From positions 1-34,061 of the forward strand of contig SCRL01000073.1 in assembly GCA_004298065.1 (NCBI GenBank): a stretch of 34,061 nucleotides of DNA, read 5' to 3'. How positions within the stretch are numbered: the first letter of the stretch is position 1; every line of letters starts with the position of its first letter. The notes under the pieces were generated by a model. It did not search any database. It was given only the letters and a program-made list of their open reading frames with translations, and had not been told where the DNA came from. Below, piece after piece: positions 1 to 6,635 of this stretch. The translations under genes and the position numbers were made by a program. This stretch comes from Gammaproteobacteria bacterium (GTDB lineage Bacteria; Pseudomonadota; Gammaproteobacteria; Acidiferrobacterales; Sulfurifustaceae).

Positions 1-2
1 TG

Positions 3-131
3 GCGCTGGTCAAGAAATGGGTCGCCCGCGGCACCGCCGAGCGCGGCGTGCTGCCGTGCGTGGGCCTGCTCGACTGGGACGAGATTCGCGCCGAGCTGCG
101 CGACTACGACATCGTGCTCATCCGTCGCTGA
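3..131 (+). CDS. 3' end of an unidentified protein (partial)
   Basis: An open frame enters from the left edge and encodes the last 42 residues of a protein ending DYDIVLIRR before a TGA stop. It has normal high-GC codon use and is followed 42 nt later by lptM on the same strand. The C-terminal fragment is too short and carries no motif I recognise, so no function is assigned. In many gammaproteobacteria the gene before lptM is cyaY, but this tail does not obviously read like frataxin. Confidence 0.6.
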   Translation, partial: ALVKKWVARGTAERGVLPCVGLLDWDEIRAELRDYDIVLIRR

Positions 132-173
132 CGCCACTGGAAGCGCGACGCGCGGGCAGGGTAAGCTAGGCGC

Positions 174-329
174 ATGACGACGCGTGCGCGATTCTCCGGG
201 TTCTCCCCGTGGCTGTGGCTGGCGGTTTTCGCCGCCGCCGTAGCCATGGCTGGCTGCGGCAAGAAGGGGCCGTTGTATCTGCCGGACGAGCCGCCTCCGC
301 CGCCCGCCACGCCCGCCCCCGGAAAATAA
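174..329 (+). CDS. lptM: LptM (YifL)-like small outer-membrane lipoprotein
   Basis: This 51-residue protein has a basic N-terminus (MTTRAR), a hydrophobic stretch and a lipobox-like MAGC with the lipidated cysteine at residue 28. The mature part starts CGKKGPLYLPDE, the hallmark of the LptM/YifL family (CGxKGPLY), followed by a Pro/Ala-rich tail. Family knowledge: LptM assists assembly and disulfide maturation of the LPS translocon LptD/LptE at the outer membrane. The gene ends 7 nt before lysA, and an lptM-lysA arrangement is common in gammaproteobacteria. The lipobox -3 position is Met rather than Leu, which is tolerated. The identification rests on the mature N-terminal motif and the position. 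Confidence 0.88.
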   Translation: MTTRARFSGFSPWLWLAVFAAAVAMAGCGKKGPLYLPDEPPPPPATPAPGK

Positions 330-336
330 CCTCCCC

Positions 337-1596
337 ATGGCTCCGTTCACCTACCGCAACCGGCGGTTGCACGCCGAGGACGTGGAGCTGTCGGCTATTG
401 CCGAGCAGGTCGGCACACCGTGTTATGTCTATTCGCGCGCCGCGATCGAGGAGCGCTTCCACGCCTTCGATAGCGCCTTCGGCGCGCGCGACCACCTCGT
501 CTGTTACGCCGTCAAAGCCAACTCCAATCTCGCGGTGCTGAATCTGCTCGCGCGCCTGGGGTCGGGCTTCGACATCGTTTCGGGTGGCGAGCTCATGCGC
601 GTGCTCGCGGCCGGCGGCGACCCGAAGAAGATCGTGTTCTCGGGCGTGGGCAAGACCGAAGCCGAGATGCGGCAAGCGCTCGAAGCCGGTATCCATTGCT
701 TCAACGTCGAATCCGAGGCCGAGCTTTCGCAGTTGAACCGTGTTGCCGGCAGTCTCGGCAAGGTCGCGCCAGTCAGCCTGCGCGTGAACCCGGACGTGGA
801 CCCGGGCACGCACCCGTACATTTCCACCGGCCTCAAGGAAAACAAGTTCGGCATCGGCATCGGTCAGGCGCGCGCGCTCTACGCGCGCGTGCAGGAGTTT
901 GCGCACATCCGCTTCGAGGGCGTGGCGTGCCACATCGGCTCGCAGCTCACCGAACTTTCGCCGTTCGCCGAGGCGATGGAGCGCGTTATTGCGCTCGTCG
1001 ACGAGCTGGCGGCGCAGGGCGTGGCGCTCGGGCACATCGATCTCGGCGGAGGTTTGGGTATTCGTTACAACGACGAGAACCCGCCGGAGCCGGCGCAGTA
1101 CGTCCAGGCCGTGCTTGAAAAACTCAACGGCGGCAACACGCACCGCCTGCGAATCACGATCGAGCCCGGGCGCGCCATCGTCGGCAACGCCGGGCTTCTG
1201 CTCACGCGCGTGCTCTATCTCAAGGAAAACGAGGGCCGGCATTTCGCCGTCGTGGACGCGGCGATGAACGACCTGGTGCGCCCGTCGCTCTACGAGGCGT
1301 TTCACGACATCACACCGGTCGCGGCGGACCGGCCGCGCGCGCTGCGGCGCTACGACGTTGTTGGGCCGGTGTGCGAGAGCGGGGATTTCCTCGGCCATGA
1401 TCGCGAACTCGGCATCGAGGCCGGCGACCTGCTCGCGGTCGTGTCCGCGGGCGCCTACGGCTTCGTCATGAGCTCGAACTACAATACCCGCCCGCGCGCG
1501 GCCGAGGTGATGGTGGACGGTAGCAAGATGTACGTCGTGCGCCGGCGCGAGACAGTCGCGGACTTGCTGGCGCTGGAAGCGGTGCTGCCGAAATAA
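337..1596 (+). CDS. lysA: Diaminopimelate decarboxylase
   Basis: A 419-residue fold-III PLP enzyme that decarboxylates meso-diaminopimelate to L-lysine, the last step of lysine synthesis in the cytoplasm. The PLP-binding lysine is K60 in CYAVKANSN. Further family motifs are HIGSQ, the glycine-rich DLGGGLGIRY, EPGRAIVGNAG (phosphate binding) and CESGDFLG, which carries the catalytic Cys-Glu of the partner active site. Length is normal. The ATG at 337 gives a complete N-terminus (MAPFTYRNRRLHAEDV); Shine-Dalgarno complementarity is weak. It is probably co-transcribed with lptM. dapF, often the next gene, is absent: the stop is followed by a small hairpin and then a repeat mosaic. Confidence 0.97.
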   Translation: MAPFTYRNRRLHAEDVELSAIAEQVGTPCYVYSRAAIEERFHAFDSAFGARDHLVCYAVKANSNLAVLNLLARLGSGFDIVSGGELMRVLAAGGDPKKIVFSGVGKTEAEMRQALEAGIHCFNVESEAELSQLNRVAGSLGKVAPVSLRVNPDVDPGTHPYISTGLKENKFGIGIGQARALYARVQEFAHIRFEGVACHIGSQLTELSPFAEAMERVIALVDELAAQGVALGHIDLGGGLGIRYNDENPPEPAQYVQAVLEKLNGGNTHRLRITIEPGRAIVGNAGLLLTRVLYLKENEGRHFAVVDAAMNDLVRPSLYEAFHDITPVAADRPRALRRYDVVGPVCESGDFLGHDRELGIEAGDLLAVVSAGAYGFVMSSNYNTRPRAAEVMVDGSKMYVVRRRETVADLLALEAVLPK

Positions 1597-1601
1597 GTTT
1601 G

Positions 1602-1630
1602 GCCGTCTTCGACGGCAGCTTTAATAAAAA
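1602..1630 (+). terminator. Possible lysA terminator hairpin
   Basis: A 6-bp GCCGTC/GACGGC stem (1602-1607 with 1611-1616) closed by TTC lies 5 nt after the lysA stop. It is followed by AGCTTTAATAAAAA, which has only a weak T-run. It may act as a poor intrinsic terminator for lptM-lysA. Confidence 0.4.
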
Positions 1631-1671
1631 CCCGCGGGGCGCTCCGCCCCCTGCACCCCCGGGTGACTTTT

Positions 1672-1745
1672 GACCGAAGCCGTCCCTGGCTTCGGCCCTG
1701 ACGGGCGAACTAAAGTTCGTCCAATTTCGCTCCCGGCGAAATTGT
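1672..1745 (-). repeat. Four-hairpin GGGA-loop unit, copy A
   Basis: Read on the minus strand, this 74-nt unit folds into four consecutive hairpins. H1 has a 9-bp stem CAATTTCGC/GCGAAATTG with loop CGGGA. H2 is CGAAC/GTTCG with loop TTTA. H3 is GCCC/GGGC with loop GTCA. H4 has an 8-bp stem CCGAAGCC/GGCTTCGG with loop AGGGAC. On the minus strand it starts ACAATTTCG and is followed by AAAAG. It sits inside the GGTGACTTT/AAAGTCACC hairpin of the host repeat, which is uninterrupted in the copy near 30.8 kb. Confidence 0.85.
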
Positions 1746-1763
1746 GTTTCGGCGAAAGTCACC

Positions 1764-1834
1764 ACAAATTCGTCGGGAACGAATTTGAACAAGCGAAGCT
1801 TGCCCGCAGGGCGAGGCCCAGGGACGGGCCGAGT
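1764..1834 (+). repeat. Four-hairpin GGGA-loop unit, copy B
   Basis: A 71-nt unit. H1 has a 9-bp stem CAAATTCGT/ACGAATTTG around CGGGA. H2 is CAAGC/GCTTG around GAA. H3 is GCCC/GGGC around GCA. H4 is GGCCC/GGGCC around AGGGAC. It starts ACAAATTCG and is followed by AAAG. The repeat near 30.8 kb has the uninterrupted junction (AAAGTCACC joined to AAAGCCATTTTG), so this copy is an extra segment within the host repeat. It is in opposite orientation to copy A, 18 bp away. Confidence 0.87.
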
Positions 1835-2127
1835 AAAGCCATTTTGCCCCGGATGGCGCGACCTCCCCCCTGCGCTGCGCGCCTTTGCCTTCCAGTCGTC
1901 CGACGCGCGGGGTCCGTTCCCGCGCCCCGTCGGGCTTGCGGGCAAAGGCTTGCTAGCTTGGGCGCGCCAACGGGGCTGAAACACCACCGAGGTTTAACGA
2001 AGGAGGCAGTTCGGGCCCCGTATGGCGCGGCCGAGTGCAGCAGTGCTGCTGTGCCGGCGTAACGGCAGGGCACGGCCAAATGGGTGTAAACGTGCTTTCT
2101 TTGGTTCCTTGCTTTGCACGAGCAAAG

Positions 2128-2198
2128 ACAAATTCGACGGGATCGAATTTGAGCAGCCGCAGGCTGCCCGAAGGGCAACGTCCAGGGAGGGACGTTGC
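2128..2198 (+). repeat. Four-hairpin GGGA-loop unit, copy C
   Basis: A 71-nt unit. H1 has a 9-bp stem CAAATTCGA/TCGAATTTG around CGGGA. H2 is GCAGCC/GGCTGC around GCA. H3 is GCCC/GGGC around GAA. H4 has a 9-bp stem GCAACGTCC/GGACGTTGC around AGGGAG. It starts ACAAATTCG and is followed by AAAG, as in copy B. The repeat at 34012-34035 has the empty version: GAGCAAAG joined directly to AAAGGAACCCGCC. Confidence 0.88.
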
Positions 2199-2213
2199 AA
2201 AGGAACCCGCCGT

Positions 2214-2231
2214 GCGGGCGCGGGAGCCCGC
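2214..2231 (+). repeat. Host-repeat hairpin with CGGGA loop
   Basis: GCGGGC/GCCCGC stem (2214-2219 with 2226-2231) with the loop GCGGGA. The same hairpin occurs at 34043-34060 in the third repeat. The loop carries the CGGGA of the four-hairpin unit, so the host repeat is built from similar parts. Confidence 0.7.
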
Positions 2232-2272
2232 TCTTATATACGTCGCCGAAGGCGACACAAACAAAAAAACAG

Positions 2273-2620
2273 TCAGCGCTTCTTCGCGCTTCCGCGCACT
2301 TCCTCCGCGGGATACTTCTTCTCGTTCAGCGCGATCTTGCGCGCCGCGGCGTCGAGCAGGTCGATGCCGAGCAAATCCGACAGGCGCACGAGATAGATAA
2401 ACACGTCGGCAACCTCCTCCTCCACCGCCTGAAACGTCTTCGGGTCGAGGTTCTGGCTCTGCGATTCCGTGAGCCACTGGAAGTGCTCCACCAGCTCGGC
2501 GGCCTCGACGATCAGCGCCATGGACAGGTTCTTGGGCGAATGGAACTGCTCCCAATCGCGCACCCGGGCAAAGGCACGCAGGCGCTCGCGCAATTGTTCG
2601 AGATCGTTCATGGCCGGCAT
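2273..2620 (-). CDS. MazG-like nucleotide pyrophosphohydrolase
   Basis: A 115-residue all-alpha NTP pyrophosphatase of the MazG-like/dCTPase (RS21-C6) type, expected to hydrolyse (d)NTPs to monophosphate and pyrophosphate and so clean up the nucleotide pool. Visible family features are WEQFHSPKNLSMALIVEAAEL, in which the EAAEL glutamates bind Mg2+, the second metal motif EEVADVFIYLVRL, and the basic end NEKKYP. Length matches single-domain members. Two starts are possible: the ATG at 2620 (MPAMNDLEQ) or at 2611 (MNDLEQ); neither has a strong ribosome site. It begins 4 nt after the diguanylate cyclase stop, so the two are probably co-transcribed. A weak stem (2276-2291) and a T7 run on the minus strand (2263-2269) follow the stop. 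Confidence 0.9.
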   Translation of the reverse strand: MPAMNDLEQLRERLRAFARVRDWEQFHSPKNLSMALIVEAAELVEHFQWLTESQSQNLDPKTFQAVEEEVADVFIYLVRLSDLLGIDLLDAAARKIALNEKKYPAEEVRGSAKKR

Positions 2621-2624
2621 TGTC

Positions 2625-3737
2625 TCACGCCGGCAGCACCTCGCCCACCCGAAGGATGCCGCCCGGACCGCGCCCGCCCTTGCTCAGGTACATCGCCTTG
2701 TCCACCTGCTCGAGCACGGTCTTGAGATCGCGCCCGTGCGCCGGTGCCTCGCCGAGCCCGATGGACAGGCTGAGGTCGAGTTGCTGCTCGTCGGTCCAGC
2801 GCCGCAGCGCCTGCTGCAGGCGCTGCGCCACGGTCGTGCCGCCGTCCAGTGGGGTATTGGGCAAGATCAGAATGAACTCATCGCCGCCGAAGCGGCCGAC
2901 GATGTCGCTGCCGCGCACCGAGGCATTGAGCACGCGTGCGACCTCGGCCAGCACGCGGTCGCCGATGTGGTGCCCGTGCGTGTCGTTGACACGCTTGAAC
3001 CGGTCGACGTCGGCGAACACCACCACCAGCGGCGGGTCGCCGCGTTCCAGGCGCCTGAACAGTTCCTCGGCGTGCTCGTAGAGCGCGCGCCGGTTGAGCA
3101 GCCCGGTGAGCATGTCGGTGCTGCGTTCCTGTTCGAGCTGGAGACGCGCGTGCTCGATACTCCGTGTAAGCGAATAGGCGTAGAGGATAATGATGCCGCC
3201 GAACAGCGCAAAGAACACCGTGTGCAGCGTGATGACTTGCTGCAAGTCCGGGTACAGCCACAGCACGGTCAACCCGCCGAGCACGAAGCTCCCCGCCACC
3301 GCCTCCTGGAAAAAGCGCAGACCGTAGCGCATGCCGTTGCCGAGGATGACCATGATGTAAACGAGATACGCGGGTGAGATCACCACCGGGTCGGCGATCA
3401 CGGCGTACGACACCGCCGCGAGGTCGGTCCACATGGCGAGGCGCCAGCGCAGCGGCGACTGCAACACCTCGCGCGCGTGCCAGAAATAAACCGAGACGAG
3501 CAGCACATACAGCTCGAGCACGATGTTGACGGTTGCGGTGCCCTGCCCGGCCGGCGACGGCGCGTCAGCGGGAAAATTGAAGTACGCCAACCCCAGCGCC
3601 CAGAACAAATAGCGCGTCAGAAATTGAGAGCGCTGCTCCTCCCACGTCGACAGGCGTATGTCCTCGTCGCGTCGCCGGATGGCGAAGCGCCGGTCGATAC
3701 CGCGACGCCTGTCCGCTTGACGTCGTGCGTGCTCCAT
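2625..3737 (-). CDS. Membrane-bound diguanylate cyclase (GGDEF)
   Basis: A 370-residue protein expected to make cyclic di-GMP from two GTP at the inner membrane. A charged cytoplasmic N-terminus is followed by about six hydrophobic segments between residues 40 and 190, then a short coiled linker and a GGDEF domain. The active-site GGDEF is intact at 284-288. RGSD at 275-278 is a canonical RxxD inhibitory site exactly five residues before it, so product feedback is expected. No EAL domain is present. The start at 3737 (MEHARRQADRR) was chosen over the longer open frame because GGGGAGAGG lies just upstream. The membrane part resembles no sensor domain I can name, so the input signal is unknown. 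It is followed by the MazG-like gene. Confidence 0.93.
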   Translation of the reverse strand: MEHARRQADRRRGIDRRFAIRRRDEDIRLSTWEEQRSQFLTRYLFWALGLAYFNFPADAPSPAGQGTATVNIVLELYVLLVSVYFWHAREVLQSPLRWRLAMWTDLAAVSYAVIADPVVISPAYLVYIMVILGNGMRYGLRFFQEAVAGSFVLGGLTVLWLYPDLQQVITLHTVFFALFGGIIILYAYSLTRSIEHARLQLEQERSTDMLTGLLNRRALYEHAEELFRRLERGDPPLVVVFADVDRFKRVNDTHGHHIGDRVLAEVARVLNASVRGSDIVGRFGGDEFILILPNTPLDGGTTVAQRLQQALRRWTDEQQLDLSLSIGLGEAPAHGRDLKTVLEQVDKAMYLSKGGRGPGGILRVGEVLPA

Positions 3738-3827
3738 TGCCTCTCCCCTTCCTGTGTGGGCGCGCGGCGTTGTAGTTGTATGTGTGCCGCAAAACTGACC
3801 CCCGAATTCTGACAGCAACTGCCTGGG

Positions 3828-5213
3828 CTACACCTCCTGCAAACGTACGCGGGCGCGTTTTACCGCTTCCCGCACCTGTGCCGGCGCGGTGCCGCCGACG
3901 TGGCGGCGCGCCGCGGCCGAGCCCTCGATGCTCAGGACCGCATAGACATCCTCGGCCACGAGCGGGCTGAAGCGGCGCAACTCGTCGAGTGACAATTGCG
4001 AAAGCTCGCGCCCGCTGTCGAGCGCGGCGCGCACCGCCTTGCCCACGACCTCGTGGGCATCGCGGAACGGCACGCCCTTGCGCACCAGGTAATCCGCCAG
4101 ATCGGTGGCGGTGGAAAAGCCCTGACGCGCGGCGCGCGCCATGGTTTCACGCCGCACCTGCATCGCCGGGAGCATGCCGGCAAAGGCGCGCAGGCTCGCG
4201 AGCACGGTGTCGAGCGCGTCGAATACCGGCTCCTTGTCCTCCTGGTTATCCTTGTTGTAGGCGAGCGGCTGCGACTTCATGAGCGTGAGCAGCGCCATGA
4301 GGTCGCCGATCACGCGCCCGCTCTTGCCGCGCACCAGCTCCGGCACGTCCGGGTTTTTCTTCTGCGGCATGATGGACGAGCCGGTGCAGTAGGCGTCCGG
4401 CAGCTCGACGAAGCCGAACTGGCTCGAGGACCACAGCACCAGCTCCTCGGCCATGCGCGACAGGTGCACCATGATGAGCGCACAGGCGCCGGTGAATTCG
4501 ATGGCGAAGTCGCGGTCGGAAACGGCGTCGAGCGAGTTTTCCGCCACCGCATCGAAGCCGAGCAGCTTCGCGGTGTAGGCGCGGTCGATGGGGTAGCTCG
4601 TGCCGGCGAGCGCCGCGGCCCCGAGCGGCATGACGTTCGCGCGCCCGCGGCAGTCGCGCAGGCGCGCGCCGTCGCGCATAAGCATCTCGAACCACGCGAG
4701 CATGTGGTGGCCGAAGGTTACCGGCTGGGCGATCTGCAGGTGCGTGAAGCCGGGCATGAGCGTTTCGGCCTCGCGCTCGGCGATGTCGACGAGCGCGGTT
4801 TGCAGGCGCTTCAATTCCGCGCGTACGGCGTCGATACCGTCACGCAGGTAGAGCCGGATATCGGTGGCCACCTGGTCGTTGCGCGAGCGCCCGGTGTGCA
4901 GCTTCTTGCCGGCGTCGCCGATGCGCTCGGTCAGGCGCGCCTCGATGTTCATGTGCACGTCCTCGAGCGCCTCCCTCCAGGCGAACCCGTCGCGCTCGAT
5001 TTCGGCCTCGATGGCCTTAAGCCCCTTGACGATGGCGTCGCGCTCGGCGGCGGTGAGCACGCCGACGTGCGCCAGCATGGTCGCATGCGCGACCGAACCC
5101 TGAATGTCGTGGCGCCACAGGCGGCGGTCGAAGCCGACCGAAGCGGTGAAGGCCTCGACGAAGGCGTCGGTGGATTCGGTGAAGCGCCCTCCCCAGGGCT
5201 TTTCGGTGGCCAT
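3828..5213 (-). CDS. argH: Argininosuccinate lyase
   Basis: A 461-residue cytoplasmic enzyme of the fumarase/aspartase superfamily that splits argininosuccinate into arginine and fumarate. Diagnostic segments are the N-terminal KPWGGRF, the [10 protein letters not shown] substrate site, [10 protein letters not shown] with the catalytic histidine, and the signature [12 protein letters not shown], whose flexible loop carries the catalytic serine. The open frame continues 121 codons further upstream, but homologous sequence begins at MATEKPWGG, so the ATG at 5213 is the start; the upstream part is low-complexity leader. No other arginine gene is adjacent. The upstream region on the other strand holds a candidate small RNA. 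Confidence 0.97.
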   Translation of the reverse strand: MATEKPWGGRFTESTDAFVEAFTASVGFDRRLWRHDIQGSVAHATMLAHVGVLTAAERDAIVKGLKAIEAEIERDGFAWREALEDVHMNIEARLTERIGDAGKKLHTGRSRNDQVATDIRLYLRDGIDAVRAELKRLQTALVDIAEREAETLMPGFTHLQIAQPVTFGHHMLAWFEMLMRDGARLRDCRGRANVMPLGAAALAGTSYPIDRAYTAKLLGFDAVAENSLDAVSDRDFAIEFTGACALIMVHLSRMAEELVLWSSSQFGFVELPDAYCTGSSIMPQKKNPDVPELVRGKSGRVIGDLMALLTLMKSQPLAYNKDNQEDKEPVFDALDTVLASLRAFAGMLPAMQVRRETMARAARQGFSTATDLADYLVRKGVPFRDAHEVVGKAVRAALDSGRELSQLSLDELRRFSPLVAEDVYAVLSIEGSAAARRHVGGTAPAQVREAVKRARVRLQEV

Positions 5214-5340
5214 GCTCGGCTGTTTCACTCCGTCGGCTGTAGGTCCCGGCTGCGCCGGGCCGCTTGTCTGTTCTGCCTGCCCGGTTATCGGTCTTGCGTT
5301 GTCGGGAGCGGCGCGGGTCACTATTTTTACCGTCGCAGGA

Positions 5341-5424
5341 CCCGGTCCGGTCCTCCTTTTGCACCCCCACCCGAATGCCGGACCGGGAATTCCGCCCTCC
5401 GAGTGAAAACGGAGGGTTTTTTTT
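5341..5424 (+). ncRNA. Candidate small RNA with C-rich loop and strong terminator
   Basis: In the divergent region between argH and the AlgZ-like gene, the plus strand has a perfect 10-bp stem CCCGGTCCGG/CCGGACCGGG (5341-5350 with 5378-5387). Its 27-nt loop contains TCCTCC and CACCCCCACCC. Seven nt later comes a textbook intrinsic terminator. No plus-strand gene lies upstream for the terminator to serve, because argH runs the other way. An RNA starting somewhere in about 5260-5340 and ending near 5424 is the simplest explanation. The TCCTCC loop is complementary to Shine-Dalgarno sequences. No clear promoter was found, so the 5' end is open. Confidence 0.45.
5395..5424 (+). terminator. Strong intrinsic terminator, plus strand, orphan
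   Basis: Perfect 7-bp stem CCCTCCG/CGGAGGG (5395-5401 with 5410-5416), loop AGTGAAAA, followed by eight T (5417-5424). It lies upstream of the AlgZ-like start and faces away from argH, so it ends an RNA transcribed antisense to the argH leader. Confidence 0.85.
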
Positions 5425-5606
5425 GGTCCGGCAAGCCGCCCGAAAGTATACTTGAGATATCCCATAAAGAAATCATGTGCGTCGGCGCACTGGCAAATCG
5501 TCAACGCTTTGATATCTATATTAAACCGGGGTGCGCGATCTAAACCGATACACAATCGCACGCAACCCATTGCCACTTATATAAAGCCAGGATACATCGA
5601 GACGTC

Positions 5607-6635
5607 ATGTCCGCGCTTCCCGATCTCGCTTCGCCACGCAGCGTGCTGCGACTGATGCTGCTGGCGTTGCTGATCGCCGTGGTGATCGCGCTCGGACGGC
5701 ACGCCGGTCTCACCCCCGACGCCGTGGCCGATCTCGCGCAGCTGTCTGCGCTGGCGCTCGCCATCGCCCTGGTCGCGGTCCTGGTCCTGCACCTCGCCCG
5801 CCCACTGCTCGCGCGCACGTCGGCCGGCGTCGGCACCCTGCTCACGATCCTGCTGTTGCTCATCGGCGCCGCGGCCGTCACCGAGGCGGCGATTTTCCTG
5901 TCCTACCACCTCGGCCTCACGCCCGAGCGCTGGCCGGCGTGGCGCGGGCCGCTGCTGGTGCGTAGCCTCGCTATCACCGCCATCGTCGGGCTGCTCGCGT
6001 TGCGCTACCTTGCGCTCGAGCAGCGCAGCGCCAGCGGCGCACGCACGCAGCAGGAGGCGCAGATGCAAGCGCTGCAGTCGCGCATCCGCCCGCATTTCCT
6101 GTTCAACAGCCTGAACAGCGTGGCCTCGCTCACCCACTCCGACCCCGACAAGGCCGAGGCCGTGCTGCACGATCTCGCCGACCTGTTTCGCGTGCTGCTC
6201 GCGGACGCGCGCAAGCTGGTGCCGATCACCGCCGAGCGCGAGATCGCGCGCCAGTACATCGATCTCGAAAAGCTGCGTCTCGGCGAGCGCCTGCAGGTGA
6301 AGTGGGTCGAGAGCGACGTCCCGCGCAACGCCCAGATCCCGGCGCTGACGCTCCAGCCGCTGCTCGAGAACGCCATCTACCACGGCATCGAGCCGCGCTT
6401 CGGGGGCGGCACCGTCAAGATCGAGATGTGGTCCGAGGGTGACGCGCTTAACATCCTCATCAGCAACCCCTTGCCCGAAACGCGCACCGCGTCGCACCAG
6501 CGCGGCAACAAGGTCGCCATGGACAACATCCGCCAGCGGCTCGTCACCCAATTCGGCAGCGCCGCCACGCTCCAGGCCTTCGAGCAGGGCGACCAGTACC
6601 ACGTGAAGCTCAAACTGCCGGTGGTGAAGGGATGA
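5607..6635 (+). CDS. algZ: LytS/AlgZ-type sensor histidine kinase (first)
   Basis: A 342-residue membrane kinase of the His_kinase/LytS family. Four hydrophobic helices occupy about residues 12-140 (for example LMLLALLIAVVIAL and TLLTILLLLIGAAAV). A short coil leads to LQSRIRPHFLFNS with phospho-acceptor H163, then an N-box-like LQPLLENAIYHGIE in the ATP-binding region. It should phosphorylate the LytTR regulator two genes downstream. Its stop overlaps the next gene by 4 bp (ATGA). The kinase core is clearly paralogous to the following gene. The name algZ rests on architecture and the adjacent algR-like gene; orthology to Pseudomonas AlgZ is likely but unproven. About 80 bp of AT-rich DNA before the start probably contains the promoter. 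Confidence 0.85.
   Translation: MSALPDLASPRSVLRLMLLALLIAVVIALGRHAGLTPDAVADLAQLSALALAIALVAVLVLHLARPLLARTSAGVGTLLTILLLLIGAAAVTEAAIFLSYHLGLTPERWPAWRGPLLVRSLAITAIVGLLALRYLALEQRSASGARTQQEAQMQALQSRIRPHFLFNSLNSVASLTHSDPDKAEAVLHDLADLFRVLLADARKLVPITAEREIARQYIDLEKLRLGERLQVKWVESDVPRNAQIPALTLQPLLENAIYHGIEPRFGGGTVKIEMWSEGDALNILISNPLPETRTASHQRGNKVAMDNIRQRLVTQFGSAATLQAFEQGDQYHVKLKLPVVKG

Larger units (their letters stand above)
1631..2260. repeat. Intergenic hairpin-mosaic repeat, copy R1
   Basis: About 630 bp without a credible gene. The left part (1631 to about 1985) matches, in reverse complement, the repeat at 30594-30845: shared blocks include the GGTGACTTT...AAAGTCACC arms, AAAGCCATTTTGCCCCGGAT and CCGTCGGGCTTGCGGGCAA. 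The right part (about 1993-2240) matches 33814-34061, with shared TTCGGGCCCCGTATGGCGCG, GTGCCGGCGTAACGGC and GGCCAAATGGGTGTA. The two parts meet around 1985-2000 in opposite orientations, sharing a common end sequence. The right edge holds GTCGCC-GAA-GGCGAC (2242-2256), mirrored by GTCGCC-GGA-GGCGAC at 30855-30869. Three 71-74 bp four-hairpin units are nested inside. Short frames here look like translated repeat and not proteins. Confidence 0.85.

Noticed and set aside
1670-2555. Several short open frames in R1 (and similar ones in R2 and R3) that look like small basic proteins
   Set aside because: The same peptide fragments recur in several frames and both strands because the DNA itself is repeated; substitutions preserve hairpins rather than reading frames.
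5214-5576. A 121-residue N-terminal extension of argininosuccinate lyase
   Set aside because: Family homology begins at MATEKPWGG; the upstream frame crosses the sRNA candidate and a terminator and has atypical composition.
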